Origin: Desulfobacterales bacterium CG2_30_60_27
Lineage (GTDB): Bacteria; Desulfobacterota; Desulfobulbia; Desulfobulbales; CG2-30-60-27
Direction of reading: 5' to 3'
Assembly: GCA_001873115.1 (NCBI GenBank)
Contig: MNYK01000025.1
Span: forward strand, 1-49,332
Length of the DNA stretch: 49,332 nucleotides
Positions 41,463 to 49,332 of this stretch are shown piece after piece. Every line of letters starts with the position of its first letter. Position 1 is the stretch's first letter. The position numbers were made by a program, and so were the translations under genes. The notes beneath the pieces were generated by a model, which saw nothing but the letters and a program-made list of their open reading frames with translations, was not told where the DNA came from and did not search any database.

Positions 41463-44099
41463 ATGCTGCGCGCCAATATCATCATCCTTACCGCCATTGC
41501 CGCGGTAACCTTCAGTCTGTGGGCCTACCTGAACCAGCCGGAACAGGAGCCCGCCTGGCCGGACCGGATTCAGGGCTTCTCCTTTTCTCCGGCCCAGGAG
41601 GATGACAATCCCATCGAACACATCCTGCCATCCGCGGCGGAAATTGATGCCGACCTGGCCCTGCTGTCGGGCAAGACCTTTGCCGTCCGCACCTACACTA
41701 TCGAGGGTACCCTGGCCCAGGTGCCGGAACTGGCCCGTAAATACAATATCAACATCTGCCTCGGGGCCTGGATCGGCGACGACCTCGAAAAAAACCAGGC
41801 CGAAATCGACAAGCTCATCGAGGTCGCCAACGCCAACTATAACGTGGTCCGCATCATCGTCGGCAACGAGGTCCTGCTGCGCAACGACATCCCGGTTGAA
41901 CAGCTTATTCAGTACCTGGATGAGGTCAGAGCAGCGGTGCGGGTGCCGGTCAGCACGGCGGAGCCCTGGCACGTCTGGATAAAACACCCGGAGGTCGCGG
42001 AGCATGTGGACTTCATCGGCACGCACATGCTCCCTTACTGGGAAGGTATTTCCGTCGACACCGCCGTGGACTATGTGGTGGATCGCACCAACGAACTGCG
42101 CACCAGGTTCCCTAATCTTCCCGTGGTGATTTCCGAGGTGGGCTGGCCCAGCAACGGCCGGCCCCGCAAGGCCGCCGTGGCCTCCGAATCCAACGAGGCT
42201 ATTTTCCTGCGGCGCTTCCTGGCCAGGGCCAAGGTCGAAAATTATACCTATTACATCATGGAGGCCTTTGATCAGCCCTGGAAAAGCACCAACGAAGGTT
42301 CCGTGGGGGCCTATTGGGGGGTATACGATGTGCATCGCCACCCCAAATTCGAGTTCAAGGAACCCATTGTCAAGATCCCGGAATGGCATATGCTGGCCGG
42401 CATCTCGGGCCTGCTGGCCGTCCTCGCCTCGTACATCCTGCTGATTGACAGCCGCACCCTGCGCAAGCGCGGCCGCGGTTTTCTGGCGGTATTGGCATAC
42501 GGGGCAGCCACGGGGGCCGTATGGGCGATCTATGATTTTGTCAATCAGTACATGACGATGACCTCGGTGTTAGTGGGCATCTCGCTGGTCATCGGCATGA
42601 TCGGCGTCATCCTGGTGATGCTTACCGAAGGCCATGAATGGGCCGAGGCGCTCTGGGTGACCGGCCGCCGCCGGTCCTTCACGCCCCGGCCGTTCGCCGC
42701 GGAGTCAGCGCCCAAGGTTTCCATCCATATCCCTTGCTACAACGAACCGCCGGACATGGTGATCCAGACTCTGAACGCCCTTAACCGCCTCGATTATCCG
42801 GACTTCGAGGTTCTGGTCATCGACAACAACACCAAGGACCCCGCCGTCTGGCAGCCGGTTGAGGCCCATTGCCAGCGCCTGGGTACCCGCTTCCGCTTCT
42901 TTCATGTGGACCCCTTGAGCGGTTTCAAGGCCGGCGCCCTGAATTATGCCATCAAAGAGACCGCGCCGGACGCCGCCATTATCGCGGTGATTGACAGTGA
43001 CTACCTGGTTGACCAGTCCTGGTTGAAAGACTTGGTGCCGCAGTTCGCCGAACCGCGCGTCGGGGTGGTGCAGGCGCCGCAGGACTACCGCGACGGCTGC
43101 CAGAACGCCTTCAAGGCCCTGTGCTATGCGGAGTACAAAGGCTTCTTCCAGATCGGCATGATTACCCGCAACGAGCGCAACGCCATCATCCAGCACGGCA
43201 CCATGACCATGATCCGCAAGTCCGTCATGACCGAAGTGGGCGGCTGGAGCGAATGGTGCATTACCGAGGATGCCGATCTGGGGCTTTCCATCTTCGAGCA
43301 TGGCCACGATGCGATTTACAACCCGAAAAGTTATGGCCAGGGCCTGATCCCAGACACCTTTAATGACTTCAAAAAACAGCGTTTCCGCTGGGCCTATGGG
43401 GCGGTGCAGATCCTCCGCCACCACGCCGGCACCCTGCTGGGGAAGAAGAAGACCGGGCTCCACGCCGGCCAACGCTATCATTTCCTGGCCGGCTGGTTGC
43501 CCTGGCTCACCGACGGCATGAATCTGCTGTTCACGGTGTTGGCTCTTGGCTGGTCCGCGGCCATGATCATTGCGCCCAAGGTCATTGACCCGCCGCTCCT
43601 GGTCTTCTCCATCCTGCCGCTTTCCCTGTTCTGCTTCAAGGCCAGCAAGATGGTCTACCTTTACCGCGCCAAGGTGGGAGCCTCCACCCGGGAAACCATG
43701 GCCGCGGCCCTGGCCGGCCTCTCCCTCTCCTACACGATTTCCAAGGCCGTGCTGCAGGGCCTGGTCACCACCGACAAGCCCTTTTTCCGTACCCCCAAGA
43801 TGGCCAACGCCTCGGCCCTGCTGAAGGCCCTGGCCTCGGCCTGGGAGGAAGCCCTGTTCCTGGCGGCCCTCCTGACCGCCGCGGTCGCCGTGTCCTCCCT
43901 GCCCAATTCCGACAACGTCGACCTGCTCGGCTGGACTCTGGTGCTCATTGTCCAGGCAGTGCCCTATCTGGCCTCCTGTGTGGTCTCGTTTATCAGTGCC
44001 TTCCCCGCCATGCCGGCCCGTTACATCAGCGGCATCTGCCGGGAAAAGGCGACCCACGCCCTGGCCCTGGCACACGGGCCGGGGAAAACGCCATCATGA
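41463..44099 (+). CDS. GH17-GT2 fusion beta-glucan synthase (NdvB-like)
   Basis: 878 aa. After one N-terminal helix (about 5-22) comes a periplasmic glycoside hydrolase 17 domain (about 30-300) with acid/base E136 in VGNEVLL and nucleophile E225 in ISEVGWPS. Then three helices, a cytoplasmic family 2 glycosyltransferase (about 415-650) with D511 (IDSDY), D603 (TEDADLG) and Q639-W643 (QRFRW), and five more helices. The order matches NdvB of Pseudomonas (periplasmic beta-1,3-glucans linked to biofilm antibiotic tolerance) and rhizobial cyclic glucan enzymes. The glycosyltransferase should polymerise glucan and GH17 transglycosylate or branch it. Confidence 0.92.
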   Translation: MLRANIIILTAIAAVTFSLWAYLNQPEQEPAWPDRIQGFSFSPAQEDDNPIEHILPSAAEIDADLALLSGKTFAVRTYTIEGTLAQVPELARKYNINICLGAWIGDDLEKNQAEIDKLIEVANANYNVVRIIVGNEVLLRNDIPVEQLIQYLDEVRAAVRVPVSTAEPWHVWIKHPEVAEHVDFIGTHMLPYWEGISVDTAVDYVVDRTNELRTRFPNLPVVISEVGWPSNGRPRKAAVASESNEAIFLRRFLARAKVENYTYYIMEAFDQPWKSTNEGSVGAYWGVYDVHRHPKFEFKEPIVKIPEWHMLAGISGLLAVLASYILLIDSRTLRKRGRGFLAVLAYGAATGAVWAIYDFVNQYMTMTSVLVGISLVIGMIGVILVMLTEGHEWAEALWVTGRRRSFTPRPFAAESAPKVSIHIPCYNEPPDMVIQTLNALNRLDYPDFEVLVIDNNTKDPAVWQPVEAHCQRLGTRFRFFHVDPLSGFKAGALNYAIKETAPDAAIIAVIDSDYLVDQSWLKDLVPQFAEPRVGVVQAPQDYRDGCQNAFKALCYAEYKGFFQIGMITRNERNAIIQHGTMTMIRKSVMTEVGGWSEWCITEDADLGLSIFEHGHDAIYNPKSYGQGLIPDTFNDFKKQRFRWAYGAVQILRHHAGTLLGKKKTGLHAGQRYHFLAGWLPWLTDGMNLLFTVLALGWSAAMIIAPKVIDPPLLVFSILPLSLFCFKASKMVYLYRAKVGASTRETMAAALAGLSLSYTISKAVLQGLVTTDKPFFRTPKMANASALLKALASAWEEALFLAALLTAAVAVSSLPNSDNVDLLGWTLVLIVQAVPYLASCVVSFISAFPAMPARYISGICREKATHALALAHGPGKTPS

Positions 44100-44347
44100 A
44101 CAAAATATATTTACCATTGGTCTTGCTGCTTTGTGCAACGCTCAGCGCGTGCTCTTCCAAAGAACAACTTTACGAGAAGGTATACGAAGGACTGCATGCG
44201 CGGGAGCGAATCGTCAACGAGACCGAGACCGCCAACCCCATCCCCAAGGAACATCCACGTTACGATGAATACCAGCAAGAGCGGGAGGAAATTCTGAAGA
44301 GTAACAAGTCAAATGATGACAAGGACATCAATAGTAGTATTCCTTGA
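44096..44347 (+). CDS. Small lipoprotein coupled to the glucan synthase
   Basis: 83 aa. Signal peptide with lipobox LSAC, then a charged, Glu/Lys-rich segment. It overlaps the glucan synthase stop by 4 bp, so it is probably cotranslated and may assist the enzyme at the membrane. No family recognised. Confidence 0.8.
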   Translation: MNKIYLPLVLLLCATLSACSSKEQLYEKVYEGLHARERIVNETETANPIPKEHPRYDEYQQEREEILKSNKSNDDKDINSSIP

Positions 44348-44382
44348 CTTAACCAGCGCCATGCCTTAACTTCCATCCCATC

Positions 44383-44772
44383 ATGCTGCATACCTTCCGA
44401 CAACTCCGACTCTGCATCATCATCCTGGCCTTTGCCGCCCTTTCGTTCGGGGTTGGGGGCAAGACGATCCTCTGTGTTATGCCTGACGGGGATGTGCACC
44501 TGGAGCCAAGCCTTTCTCCCTGTTGTTTTGCCGGCGAATGTGACGCCGACTATCGGCTCCGGAACCAGGTTCATTGTCTGGACGTCTCCTTGGGGGGAGA
44601 AGCAGCAAATCAGCACCATGAAAATATTGTCCAACTCCCGCTATTGGCCATGGCCCCTCCAGGACCGCCAAGCATCCTCGCCCCGCATGTCAAAAAACCA
44701 TCCCGCGCCATCCATCTCCCTCCCCCGCCCCTCCAACTCGTGTCTCTGCGCAGCGTTATCCTCCTTATTTGA
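44383..44772 (+). CDS. Secreted Cys-containing protein ahead of a metal efflux operon
   Basis: 129 aa with an N-terminal helix (about 10-28). The mature part has ILCVMPDGDVHLE then CCFAGECDADY, a set of cysteines plus His residues (one NQHHEN), and a Pro/Leu-rich tail. Small proteins of this kind are often found directly before czcCBA-type operons and may bind metal, but their role is not established. ATG 44383 has no strong ribosome binding site. Confidence 0.6.
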   Translation: MLHTFRQLRLCIIILAFAALSFGVGGKTILCVMPDGDVHLEPSLSPCCFAGECDADYRLRNQVHCLDVSLGGEAANQHHENIVQLPLLAMAPPGPPSILAPHVKKPSRAIHLPPPPLQLVSLRSVILLI

Positions 44773-44894
44773 TTCCTTCCCCCCTCCTGCGCCCCGTCAA
44801 TGGTGACCACCCGCTAATTGCCAGCGACACCCACTATTGATCGCCGGCAAAACCACGCCATTCACCATTTTTCCCTCTACCTGGAGGATTATTT

Positions 44895-46217
44895 ATGCGT
44901 ATCCAACGATGCGCCGTGTTGGCGATTATTGTCTCAATCGGCCTCTGGTATGCGGTCATACCACCGGCCCAGGCTGCCGAGCCTGCCACGCTCGCCGCCC
45001 CGGGCGGCCTGACCCTTAAAGAGGCTCTCACCAGCGCCGCACGGCATCGGCAGGAACTTGCCGCCTTGCGGGCCGACCTTGAGGCCGCCGCGCTCAAGCT
45101 GAAGCATGCCGGCCTGCCCCCCAACCCCGAGCTTGAAATCGGTTGGGATAATCTGGGTGGCGATCTCCCGGTTGACGATGTCCGGGAGAACACGATTGCC
45201 CTAAAGCAGCCTTTGGAAATTGGCGGCAAGCCAGCGGCGCGCAGGAACAAGGGTCAGTCCGAAATCTTACGCCTGCAACGCGAACAGACTACGGTCTGGC
45301 TCGACATCGCCGCCGAGGTCAGAATGGCCTTTCTGGAGGTGCAGGGCGCCCGCGCCCGGCTGACCCTGCAACAGGAGGCGGAGAAAATCGCCGCGGAACT
45401 GGCCAGCATCACCCACGAGCGGGTCGCGGCCGGCGATCTGGCCGCCACGGAAGAGACCAGGGCCGAGGCCAGAAAGGCGGAGACCAGGGCGGCAACCCAG
45501 AAGCTTGCGCGTCTCCTGGCCGAGGCCGAACTTGCTCTCGCCATGGCCCTTGGCGAGCCGGACAGCGCCATCGTCACCGCCGCCGGAGACCTGGCCCAGG
45601 AGGTCGTCATTCCAGACCGCCAGACCCTGCTGGCCGGCATGCAGGACCTGCCCGTGCTGGCCCTGCGCCGGAGCGAGACGCAACTTGCCGCGACCGGCCT
45701 TGCGCTGGAGCGGGCCAACGCCTGGTATGACCCGGCCCTCTCCCTTACCCTGCGAGATATTCCTGACAAGCACGGCCGCGCCCTTTCCGTCGGCCTCTCC
45801 TTCCCCCTGCCGCTCTTCCAGCGTAATCAAGCGGCCGTGGCCGAGGCTGGCGCCACGGTGCGCAAGACCGCGACCAATGAGGCGGCGGCAACACGCCGCC
45901 TGCAAACAGAGCTCATCAAGTCTCATACCATGCTGGTCGCTGCCGACCAGGAGGCCCGCACCTTGCGTACCGAGGTCCTGAGCCGAGCCACGGAGGCCGC
46001 CGCGGCGGTTATGGAAGGATTTCGCTTCGGCAAGTTCCGTTACAGCGACGTGCTGGAGGCCTCCCAGGCCCAGGTGCAGACGCAGGCCCGCCATCTGGAC
46101 GCCATCATCGACCTCAACCGGGCCGCCATCACGCTGGACCGCCTCCTTGGCCAGCCTGCCATCCCGGTAACTTCACAAAATTCTTCGTCATCATCGCCCG
46201 ACAGGAGCAACCTATGA
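44895..46217 (+). CDS. Outer-membrane efflux channel, TolC/CzcC family
   Basis: 440 aa with signal peptide (AQAAEPA cleavage region). Two repeats of the TolC coiled-coil hairpin: opening LTLKEALTSAARHRQELAAL, then PNPELEIGWDNLGG and the second-half PALSLTLRDIP and FPLPLFQRN motifs typical of CzcC. It is the outer membrane part of a tripartite heavy-metal RND pump. GGAGG 10 nt before ATG 44895. The stop overlaps the adaptor gene by 4 bp. Confidence 0.92.
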   Translation: MRIQRCAVLAIIVSIGLWYAVIPPAQAAEPATLAAPGGLTLKEALTSAARHRQELAALRADLEAAALKLKHAGLPPNPELEIGWDNLGGDLPVDDVRENTIALKQPLEIGGKPAARRNKGQSEILRLQREQTTVWLDIAAEVRMAFLEVQGARARLTLQQEAEKIAAELASITHERVAAGDLAATEETRAEARKAETRAATQKLARLLAEAELALAMALGEPDSAIVTAAGDLAQEVVIPDRQTLLAGMQDLPVLALRRSETQLAATGLALERANAWYDPALSLTLRDIPDKHGRALSVGLSFPLPLFQRNQAAVAEAGATVRKTATNEAAATRRLQTELIKSHTMLVAADQEARTLRTEVLSRATEAAAAVMEGFRFGKFRYSDVLEASQAQVQTQARHLDAIIDLNRAAITLDRLLGQPAIPVTSQNSSSSSPDRSNL

Positions 46218-47581
46218 GCCATACGAAAACAACTTACCTGGTCATAATCATCATCGTCATGCTTACCGTCCTGGCCGGGGCAGGAGGTTTTTTCGCCGCC
46301 CGCCGTATGCATCAGCCCGCTGCGGAGTCGCCAACCTCCACCCCAACCGCACCAACCAAAGCGAACCCCGAGGCCACGCCTGCGGAAACAGGCGCTGAAC
46401 AAACGGCCGAGATTAGCGATCTCGACCGGCCGGTGGATGAGATGTGGGCCGCCCGCTGCGAACATGACATGCTGCAATACCAATGCGACGAGTGCCGCTA
46501 CGAGATCGGCACGGTCAAGCTCGACGCTGCTCTCGTGGGCGACAATGGCCTGGTGCGCACCGGTTTTCCGGAAAAGCGGCAAGGCCGCCACGAGGAACGC
46601 AGCCTGCCCGGCGAGGTGCAGCTCGACGATACCCGCACCGTGCATGTGGCCAGCCCCTTGACTGGCCTGATCACCCGCGGCTTCACCACCCCGGGGGATC
46701 GCGTCGCGGCCGGGGCGCCGCTCTTCGAGGTGGACAGCCCCGAGGTGGCGGAGGCCAAGGGCAGCTTTCTCAAGGCCCTGGCCGGACTTGATCTGGCACG
46801 CAAGGCTGCGGAGCGCGAGGCCCTGTTGTTCACCCGCAAGGTGGCGGCCGAGGTCGAGGTCCAGGAGGCCGAGGCCAAACGGACCGAGGCCGAGACCGAG
46901 ATCGCCGCCGCCCGCGGCCGGCTGCTGCGCCTGGGGCTCACCAAGCCTGAAATCGACTCCATCTCGGCCATGCGTGGCAGCGGCGCCTTGAACGGCCTGG
47001 TGGTGGTCCGCGCCTCCAGGGCCGGAACCGTCATCGAGGGTCACGCCGCCCCGGGCGAGCACGCCGAGACCGGCAAGGAACTGCTCACCATTTCCGGACT
47101 TGACAAGGTGTGGGTCATGGCCGACTTGAAGGATCCCGATCTCGCCGCCGTCTCGAGCGCCTTGGGCGGCGAGGCCAGGGTCGAGGCCCTGGACCAGAGT
47201 TTCGCCGGCCGGCTGGACACGGTCGCCGGCCGCATGAGCGAAGAGACCCGCACTGCCAAGGCCCGTTTCAGCGTGGACAACCGCGATGGTCTGCTCAAGC
47301 CCGGCATGTTCGTCTCGGTGCGCTTGCTTATGCCCGCCAGCGGTGAGACCATAGCCGTGCCCAAGGTGGCGGTGCTGGCCGACGAGGGCCGCACCTTTGT
47401 CTTCACCCATAAGGAGGGCGACTACTGGGTGCGGCGGCCCGTCACCCTCGGCAGGCGCTTCGACGGCATGGTGGAGATCGCCTCCGGCCTCACGGCGGAG
47501 CAACGAATCATCACCGACGGTTCATTTCTACTAAAAAGCGACGTGCTGCGCGGCAAGATGGGCGCCGGTTGCGCGGACTAA
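46214..47581 (+). CDS. RND heavy-metal efflux adaptor, CzcB family, with Cys-rich N-terminal domain
   Basis: 455 aa. Membrane anchor (about 8-28), a Pro/Thr-rich linker, then a small domain with CEHDMLQYQCDECRYEIG: Cys82, His84, Cys91 and Cys94 form a likely metal-binding cluster. The lipoyl halves, helical hairpin and beta-barrel follow (about 120-420), with VASPLTGLITRGF and the closing VVRASRAGTVIEGHAAPGE. The adaptor connects CzcA to CzcC and may present metal from the periplasm. ATG 46214 overlaps the channel gene stop. Confidence 0.92.
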   Translation: MSHTKTTYLVIIIIVMLTVLAGAGGFFAARRMHQPAAESPTSTPTAPTKANPEATPAETGAEQTAEISDLDRPVDEMWAARCEHDMLQYQCDECRYEIGTVKLDAALVGDNGLVRTGFPEKRQGRHEERSLPGEVQLDDTRTVHVASPLTGLITRGFTTPGDRVAAGAPLFEVDSPEVAEAKGSFLKALAGLDLARKAAEREALLFTRKVAAEVEVQEAEAKRTEAETEIAAARGRLLRLGLTKPEIDSISAMRGSGALNGLVVVRASRAGTVIEGHAAPGEHAETGKELLTISGLDKVWVMADLKDPDLAAVSSALGGEARVEALDQSFAGRLDTVAGRMSEETRTAKARFSVDNRDGLLKPGMFVSVRLLMPASGETIAVPKVAVLADEGRTFVFTHKEGDYWVRRPVTLGRRFDGMVEIASGLTAEQRIITDGSFLLKSDVLRGKMGAGCAD

Positions 47582-47593
47582 GGGGGAGACGAC

Positions 47594-49332
47594 ATGCATA
47601 CCTTTATCACCTTCCTCATGCGGCAACGCTGGTTCGTCATCGGTGCCACCCTGCTGCTGTGCATTGCCGGCTGGGTCGGCTGGACGCGGTTGCCGATCGA
47701 CGCCTTTCCCGACGTCACCAACGTCCAGGTCATGGTTCTGACCGAGGCCGCCGGACTCTCCGCAGCCGACATCGAACAACAGGTTACCTACCCAATTGAA
47801 CAACAGATGGGTGGCGTGCCCCGGGTAACCCAGGTCCGCTCGCTTTCCAAGGCCGGCCTCTCGCAGGTGATCGTGGTCTTTGATGACGACACCGACATCT
47901 ACTTCGCGCGGCAGCAGGTCTTCGAACGCCTGCAAGGGGCCAAGGAGCATCTGCCGTCCGGTGTGGAGCCGGGACTGGGACCGATCAGCACTGGCCTGGG
48001 CGAGATCTTTCAGTACACCCTCGAGAGCGCCACGCTCTCGCCCATGGAACTGCGGGGCATCCAGGACTTTCTGGTGGCGCCGCAGTTGCGGCCGATCCCG
48101 GGGGTGAACGAGGTCAACAGCTTCGGCGGCTTCGTCAAGCAGTACCACGTGCTGGTGCGACCCGATGCCTTGCTCAAGTACAACCTCGGCCTGCGGGACA
48201 TCGTGGAGGCCCTGGAGAAGAACAACGCCAATGCCGCCGGCGGTTTCATCGTGCGCGGCTGGGAGCAGACCTATATCCGCGGCCTCGGGCAGATCACCGG
48301 CATTGATGACATCAGCGAAGTCGTCCTCAAGGTCGCCGATGGGACGCCGGTGCATGTCCACGACGTTGCCGAGGTCGTCGTCGGCCCGCAATCCCGCCAG
48401 GGCGCGGTCTCCCGCGACGGCAAAGGCGAAGTGGTGGCCGGCATGGTGATCATGCTGCGGGGGGCGAACTCCAAGGACGTGGTAAACAGCGTCAAGGAGA
48501 CCGTACCCAGGATCCAGAAAAGCCTGCCACCTGGTGTCTCCCTCAATGTCTTCTACGACCGCACCACGCTCATCGAAGCCTGCATCGACACCGTGGTCAA
48601 GGCCCTGCTTGAGGGCGGCATCTTCGTGGTTCTGATCCTCTTCCTCTTTATTGCCGAGATGCGCTCGGCGCTTATCGTCCTCGCCTCACTGCCGATCACC
48701 TTCCTCATCACCTTCCTGATCATGGGCCGCACCGGGATCTCCTCCAACCTGATGAGCCTGGGCGGACTGGCCTTCTCGGTCGGCATCGTGGTGGACGCCT
48801 CAATCGTCATCGTCGAGAACGTGCGCCGCCACTTCAGCGCACGCAGCAACCCAGGGCTGCGGCGGCACATCGCCATCGAGGCGGTAAGCGAGGTGGCCCG
48901 TCCCGTGGCCTTCTCAGTGCTGATCATCATCATCGTCATGATCCCCCTCTTCTCCCTGCAGGGAATCGAGGGCAAGATGTTCGCCCCGCTGGCGGCGACC
49001 ATGATCATCGCCATCCTCGTCTCGCTCATCACCGCACTGACCTTCGTGCCGGTAACCGCGGAATGGCTGTTGCAACAGGCCCCGGAGAAAGAGTTCCGTA
49101 TCGTCAAAGGTTTTCACCATGGCTACCTTGCCCTGCTCGATAGCGCCCGCAAATTTCGCTGGGTGACGCTCGCCCTTTCAGCCGTCATCCTCGTCGTCTC
49201 GGGCTTTGCCGCCACCCGGATCGGCACCGAGTTCATCCCCAACCTGGATGAAGGCGCGATCGCGATCAACGTGGTGCGGCTGCCCAACGCCTCGCTCGAT
49301 GGCTCGGTCACAGTCAGCAGCTTCATGGAGCG
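47594..49332 (+). CDS. Heavy-metal RND pump, CzcA/CusA family (3' end outside window)
   Basis: At least 579 residues of an expected ~1040; the frame is open to the window edge. Starts ATG 47594 with GGGGGAG upstream. Opens with a membrane helix and LPIDAFPDVTNVQV, the heavy-metal-efflux signature, then GGVPRVTQVRSLSKAGLSQV. The TM4 segment reads AFSVGIVVDASIVIVENVRR, with Asp401 in the proton-relay position. This differs from the DFGxxVD pattern of CzcA-type zinc/cobalt pumps, so the metal cannot be assigned; Cu/Ag or a mixed specificity are possible. Encoded after its channel and adaptor. Confidence 0.93.
   Translation, partial: MHTFITFLMRQRWFVIGATLLLCIAGWVGWTRLPIDAFPDVTNVQVMVLTEAAGLSAADIEQQVTYPIEQQMGGVPRVTQVRSLSKAGLSQVIVVFDDDTDIYFARQQVFERLQGAKEHLPSGVEPGLGPISTGLGEIFQYTLESATLSPMELRGIQDFLVAPQLRPIPGVNEVNSFGGFVKQYHVLVRPDALLKYNLGLRDIVEALEKNNANAAGGFIVRGWEQTYIRGLGQITGIDDISEVVLKVADGTPVHVHDVAEVVVGPQSRQGAVSRDGKGEVVAGMVIMLRGANSKDVVNSVKETVPRIQKSLPPGVSLNVFYDRTTLIEACIDTVVKALLEGGIFVVLILFLFIAEMRSALIVLASLPITFLITFLIMGRTGISSNLMSLGGLAFSVGIVVDASIVIVENVRRHFSARSNPGLRRHIAIEAVSEVARPVAFSVLIIIIVMIPLFSLQGIEGKMFAPLAATMIIAILVSLITALTFVPVTAEWLLQQAPEKEFRIVKGFHHGYLALLDSARKFRWVTLALSAVILVVSGFAATRIGTEFIPNLDEGAIAINVVRLPNASLDGSVTVSSFME

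Noticed and set aside
1-49332. tRNA or rRNA genes
   Set aside because: No cloverleaf with a CCA-proximal TTCGA-type loop and no rRNA-like conserved sequence was noticed in the intergenic regions.

Overview
The window is GC-rich, densely packed bacterial DNA whose genes mostly run as tightly overlapped operons. A decaheme-type cytochrome c, a DHH-CBS-nucleotidyltransferase fusion of the A-adding tRNA enzyme type, PilZ and sigma54 regulators and lipid A modification genes together suggest a Gram-negative Desulfobacterota (deltaproteobacterial) organism, perhaps of the Desulfobulbales. That placement is inference; no rRNA or tRNA gene lies in the window.

Layout. 0.25-9.5 kb: a lipid A 4-amino-4-deoxy-L-arabinose operon (arnB-C-A-D-T and one EmrE-like flippase subunit) that runs by stop/start overlap into its own OmpR-type response regulator and histidine kinase. 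9.5-17.4 kb: a multiheme cytochrome lacking its signal peptide, a DUF3108 protein, a WYL regulator divergent from a small orphan gene, and a large lipoprotein gene with an in-frame TAG. 17.4-21.6 kb: a minus-strand vanZ-like/ppnP/arfB group facing an ABC exporter (permease, ATPase, HlyD-like lipoprotein). 21.6-29.9 kb is accessory in character: a wrecked vapC, two AAA/DUF4143 ATPases, a membrane patatin, rpsU-xerD, and a 1.6-kb toxin-antitoxin-type insert (higB, four hairpins, higA, an RHH gene plus a small coiled-coil gene) sitting between two copies of the 5' end of the tRNA nucleotidyltransferase gene. 29.9-37.4 kb: the tRNA nucleotidyltransferase, an M50 protease and pstSCAB-phoU. 37.5-44.3 kb: a PilZ protein, a sigma54 activator divergent from an AdoMet-decarboxylase-like gene with a textbook -24/-12 promoter, and a GH17-GT2 glucan synthase (NdvB-like) coupled to a small lipoprotein. 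44.4 kb to the end: a heavy-metal RND efflux operon (czcC-B-A type), with czcA cut by the window edge.

The least expected signals are: a 195-bp foldback repeat present three times, one copy flanked by an exact 8-9 bp target duplication; perfect inverted repeats that abut or include the start codon of both DUF4143 ATPase genes; the toxin-antitoxin insert with its four-hairpin spacer and partial duplication of the host gene; and the sigma54-controlled SpeD homologue beside its own activator, which has a degenerate receiver domain. Broken or possibly recoded genes (TAG in the lipoprotein, TGA in vapC, the missing cytochrome N-terminus) are annotated individually.
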